Below, in pieces: positions 5,141 through 5,989 of a stretch of 5,989 bases of DNA. The notes under the pieces are model-generated. The model was not told the DNA's origin. It saw only the letters and a list, made by a program, of their open reading frames with translations, and made no database searches. The DNA is from Methanosarcinales archaeon (lineage in GTDB: Archaea > Halobacteriota > Syntropharchaeia > Alkanophagales > Methanospirareceae): NCBI GenBank assembly GCA_025464275.1, contig JAODGR010000017.1:1-5989 (forward strand). The letters are read 5' to 3'. The translations under genes were made by a program, and so were the position numbers. The stretch's first letter is position 1. Every line of letters begins with the position of its first letter.

Positions 5141-5989
5141 TCAATCCTCTTTCAACCGCTCCTTACAGTAGGGGCAGAACTTCCATGAGGAAGAGACCGA
5201 AGATTCACACCTCGGACATTTCTTTATCCCGATATCGGCGCCACAGTAAGGGCATATCTTCCAGTTACGGTCTACATCACTGGTACAGACCGGGCATTTG
5301 TAGATACTGCCCATCTGATTCGTTATACCCGCACGTGCCAGATAATCCTTGACTCGGTCGTCACTATCACTGTTTGAGACCGTTTTTATCACCGCTCCTT
5401 TGATGCTCAGTGCGGGATATGCCCTTATATATGCTTCACGCAATTGCTTGACCGTAGGACGCATATAAGCGCCCTCATAGGGTAGTCTGTGCCCGAGCAT
5501 CTCCTCCACATAATCCGAGGGCACACCCTGGTCGCGGAGGATTGTGGAGAAAGAAGCGCGCAGAGCATGTATCCCCGCGGTATTTATCGTTCTCCCCCTC
5601 TCGTTCTCACTTATCAGTCCAGCTTTCAATGCCACTGCCTGCATAGCCCTGTTTATACCGCTCTCATATGCCCTCACACGCTCCTTCCTGCGGCGATTGG
5701 ATTCTGAGATGAAGAGTGGTGATTCGGGCGTGAGCTTCTCGGGTGAGAGATATCTCGAGCCTTTTCGCCTCAGTTTGAGGTAGCAATTCAGAGTATCAAC
5801 CGCATCTTCACCCAGGAACGTATAATACTCTATTCCCTCCTTCTCCCTTATGAGATGTAGAGTGAGGGGCACCTCACCCTTCTCTAAACCCTCCGCTACA
5901 TCACCGTAATTCAGTGATATGAGCTCCTTCATACCCAGCCCGCCCTGAAATGCGCACAGAATTATAGCTCTATCACGTAATCGCTCGCA
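5141..5989 (-). CDS. Tyrosine recombinase catalytic domain with C-terminal double zinc ribbon, N terminus outside window
   Basis: The frame is open to the right edge. The 19 codons before the ATG at 5932 continue the fold (RLRDRAIILCAFQGGLG then MKELISLNYGDV), so that ATG is internal and the gene is cut by the window. The visible 282 residues cover the catalytic domain. Numbered from that ATG, HALR (H122, R125), LGH (H148) and nucleophile candidate Y156 in GAYMRP match the integrase box II. Box I reads GGLGMKEL, with Gly where the catalytic Arg of TGLRxxEL is expected, which might impair or alter cleavage. After a linker, two zinc ribbons follow: C213/C216-C227/C230 and C239/C242-C253/C256, each CPxC...CPYC. 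A double zinc ribbon on an integrase is unusual and suggests extra DNA or protein contacts. The core-binding N-terminal domain would lie outside. It could serve a mobile element or chromosome maintenance; no att sites are visible. Confidence 0.82.
   Translation of the reverse strand, partial: CERLRDRAIILCAFQGGLGMKELISLNYGDVAEGLEKGEVPLTLHLIREKEGIEYYTFLGEDAVDTLNCYLKLRRKGSRYLSPEKLTPESPLFISESNRRRKERVRAYESGINRAMQAVALKAGLISENERGRTINTAGIHALRASFSTILRDQGVPSDYVEEMLGHRLPYEGAYMRPTVKQLREAYIRAYPALSIKGAVIKTVSNSDSDDRVKDYLARAGITNQMGSIYKCPVCTSDVDRNWKICPYCGADIGIKKCPRCESSVSSSWKFCPYCKERLKED

Noticed and set aside
5932..5989. ATG at 5932 as the true start of the recombinase
   Set aside because: The frame stays open to the edge and the upstream codons encode the expected helix of the integrase catalytic domain, so the gene is truncated by the window.

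Overview
This 6 kb window looks archaeal, most likely a euryarchaeote of the methanogen/ANME type, although the exact lineage is an inference. The evidence is compact gene packing with ATGA start/stop overlaps, GGAGG(T)-type ribosome binding sites inside the operon, and two operon-leading genes that have no convincing Shine-Dalgarno site but carry a TATA-like box about 33 nt before the start codon. FeoB is encoded as two polypeptides, and an integrase-type protein ends in zinc ribbons. No CRISPR array, tRNA, rRNA or insertion sequence was seen, and no gene-free stretch exceeds 130 bases.

Layout, left to right: (1) positions 1-531 (+) hold the C-terminal half of a drug/metabolite (EamA-type) transporter cut by the window edge. 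It converges on the next unit with only 30 bp between. (2) Positions 3569-562 (-) are a five-gene iron unit in the order FeoA-like protein, second FeoA-like protein, FeoB GTPase domain, FeoB membrane domain, small four-helix membrane protein. Spacing is 7 bp, 4 bp overlap, 4 bp overlap and 18 bp, so this is very probably one operon for ferrous iron uptake. (3) Positions 5027-3696 (-) hold a HemN/HemW-family radical SAM protein with its own promoter. (4) Positions 5989-5141 (-) hold a tyrosine-recombinase catalytic domain fused to two C-terminal zinc ribbons, missing its N terminus at the right edge.

The most interesting signal is in the two promoter regions (3570-3695 and 5028-5140). Before both the feo operon and the radical SAM gene, a TTAGG...CCTAA inverted pair of the same overall length (26 bp) brackets the TATA-like box at almost the same distance from the ATG. 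Each region also carries a tight everted palindrome, CCTAA-N5-TTAGG. TTAGG/CCTAA half-sites recall DtxR/IdeR-family iron-dependent repressor boxes. My inference is that one metal-responsive repressor controls both units, which would tie the radical SAM protein (possibly a porphyrin or heme enzyme) to iron supply. The regulator itself is not in the window.
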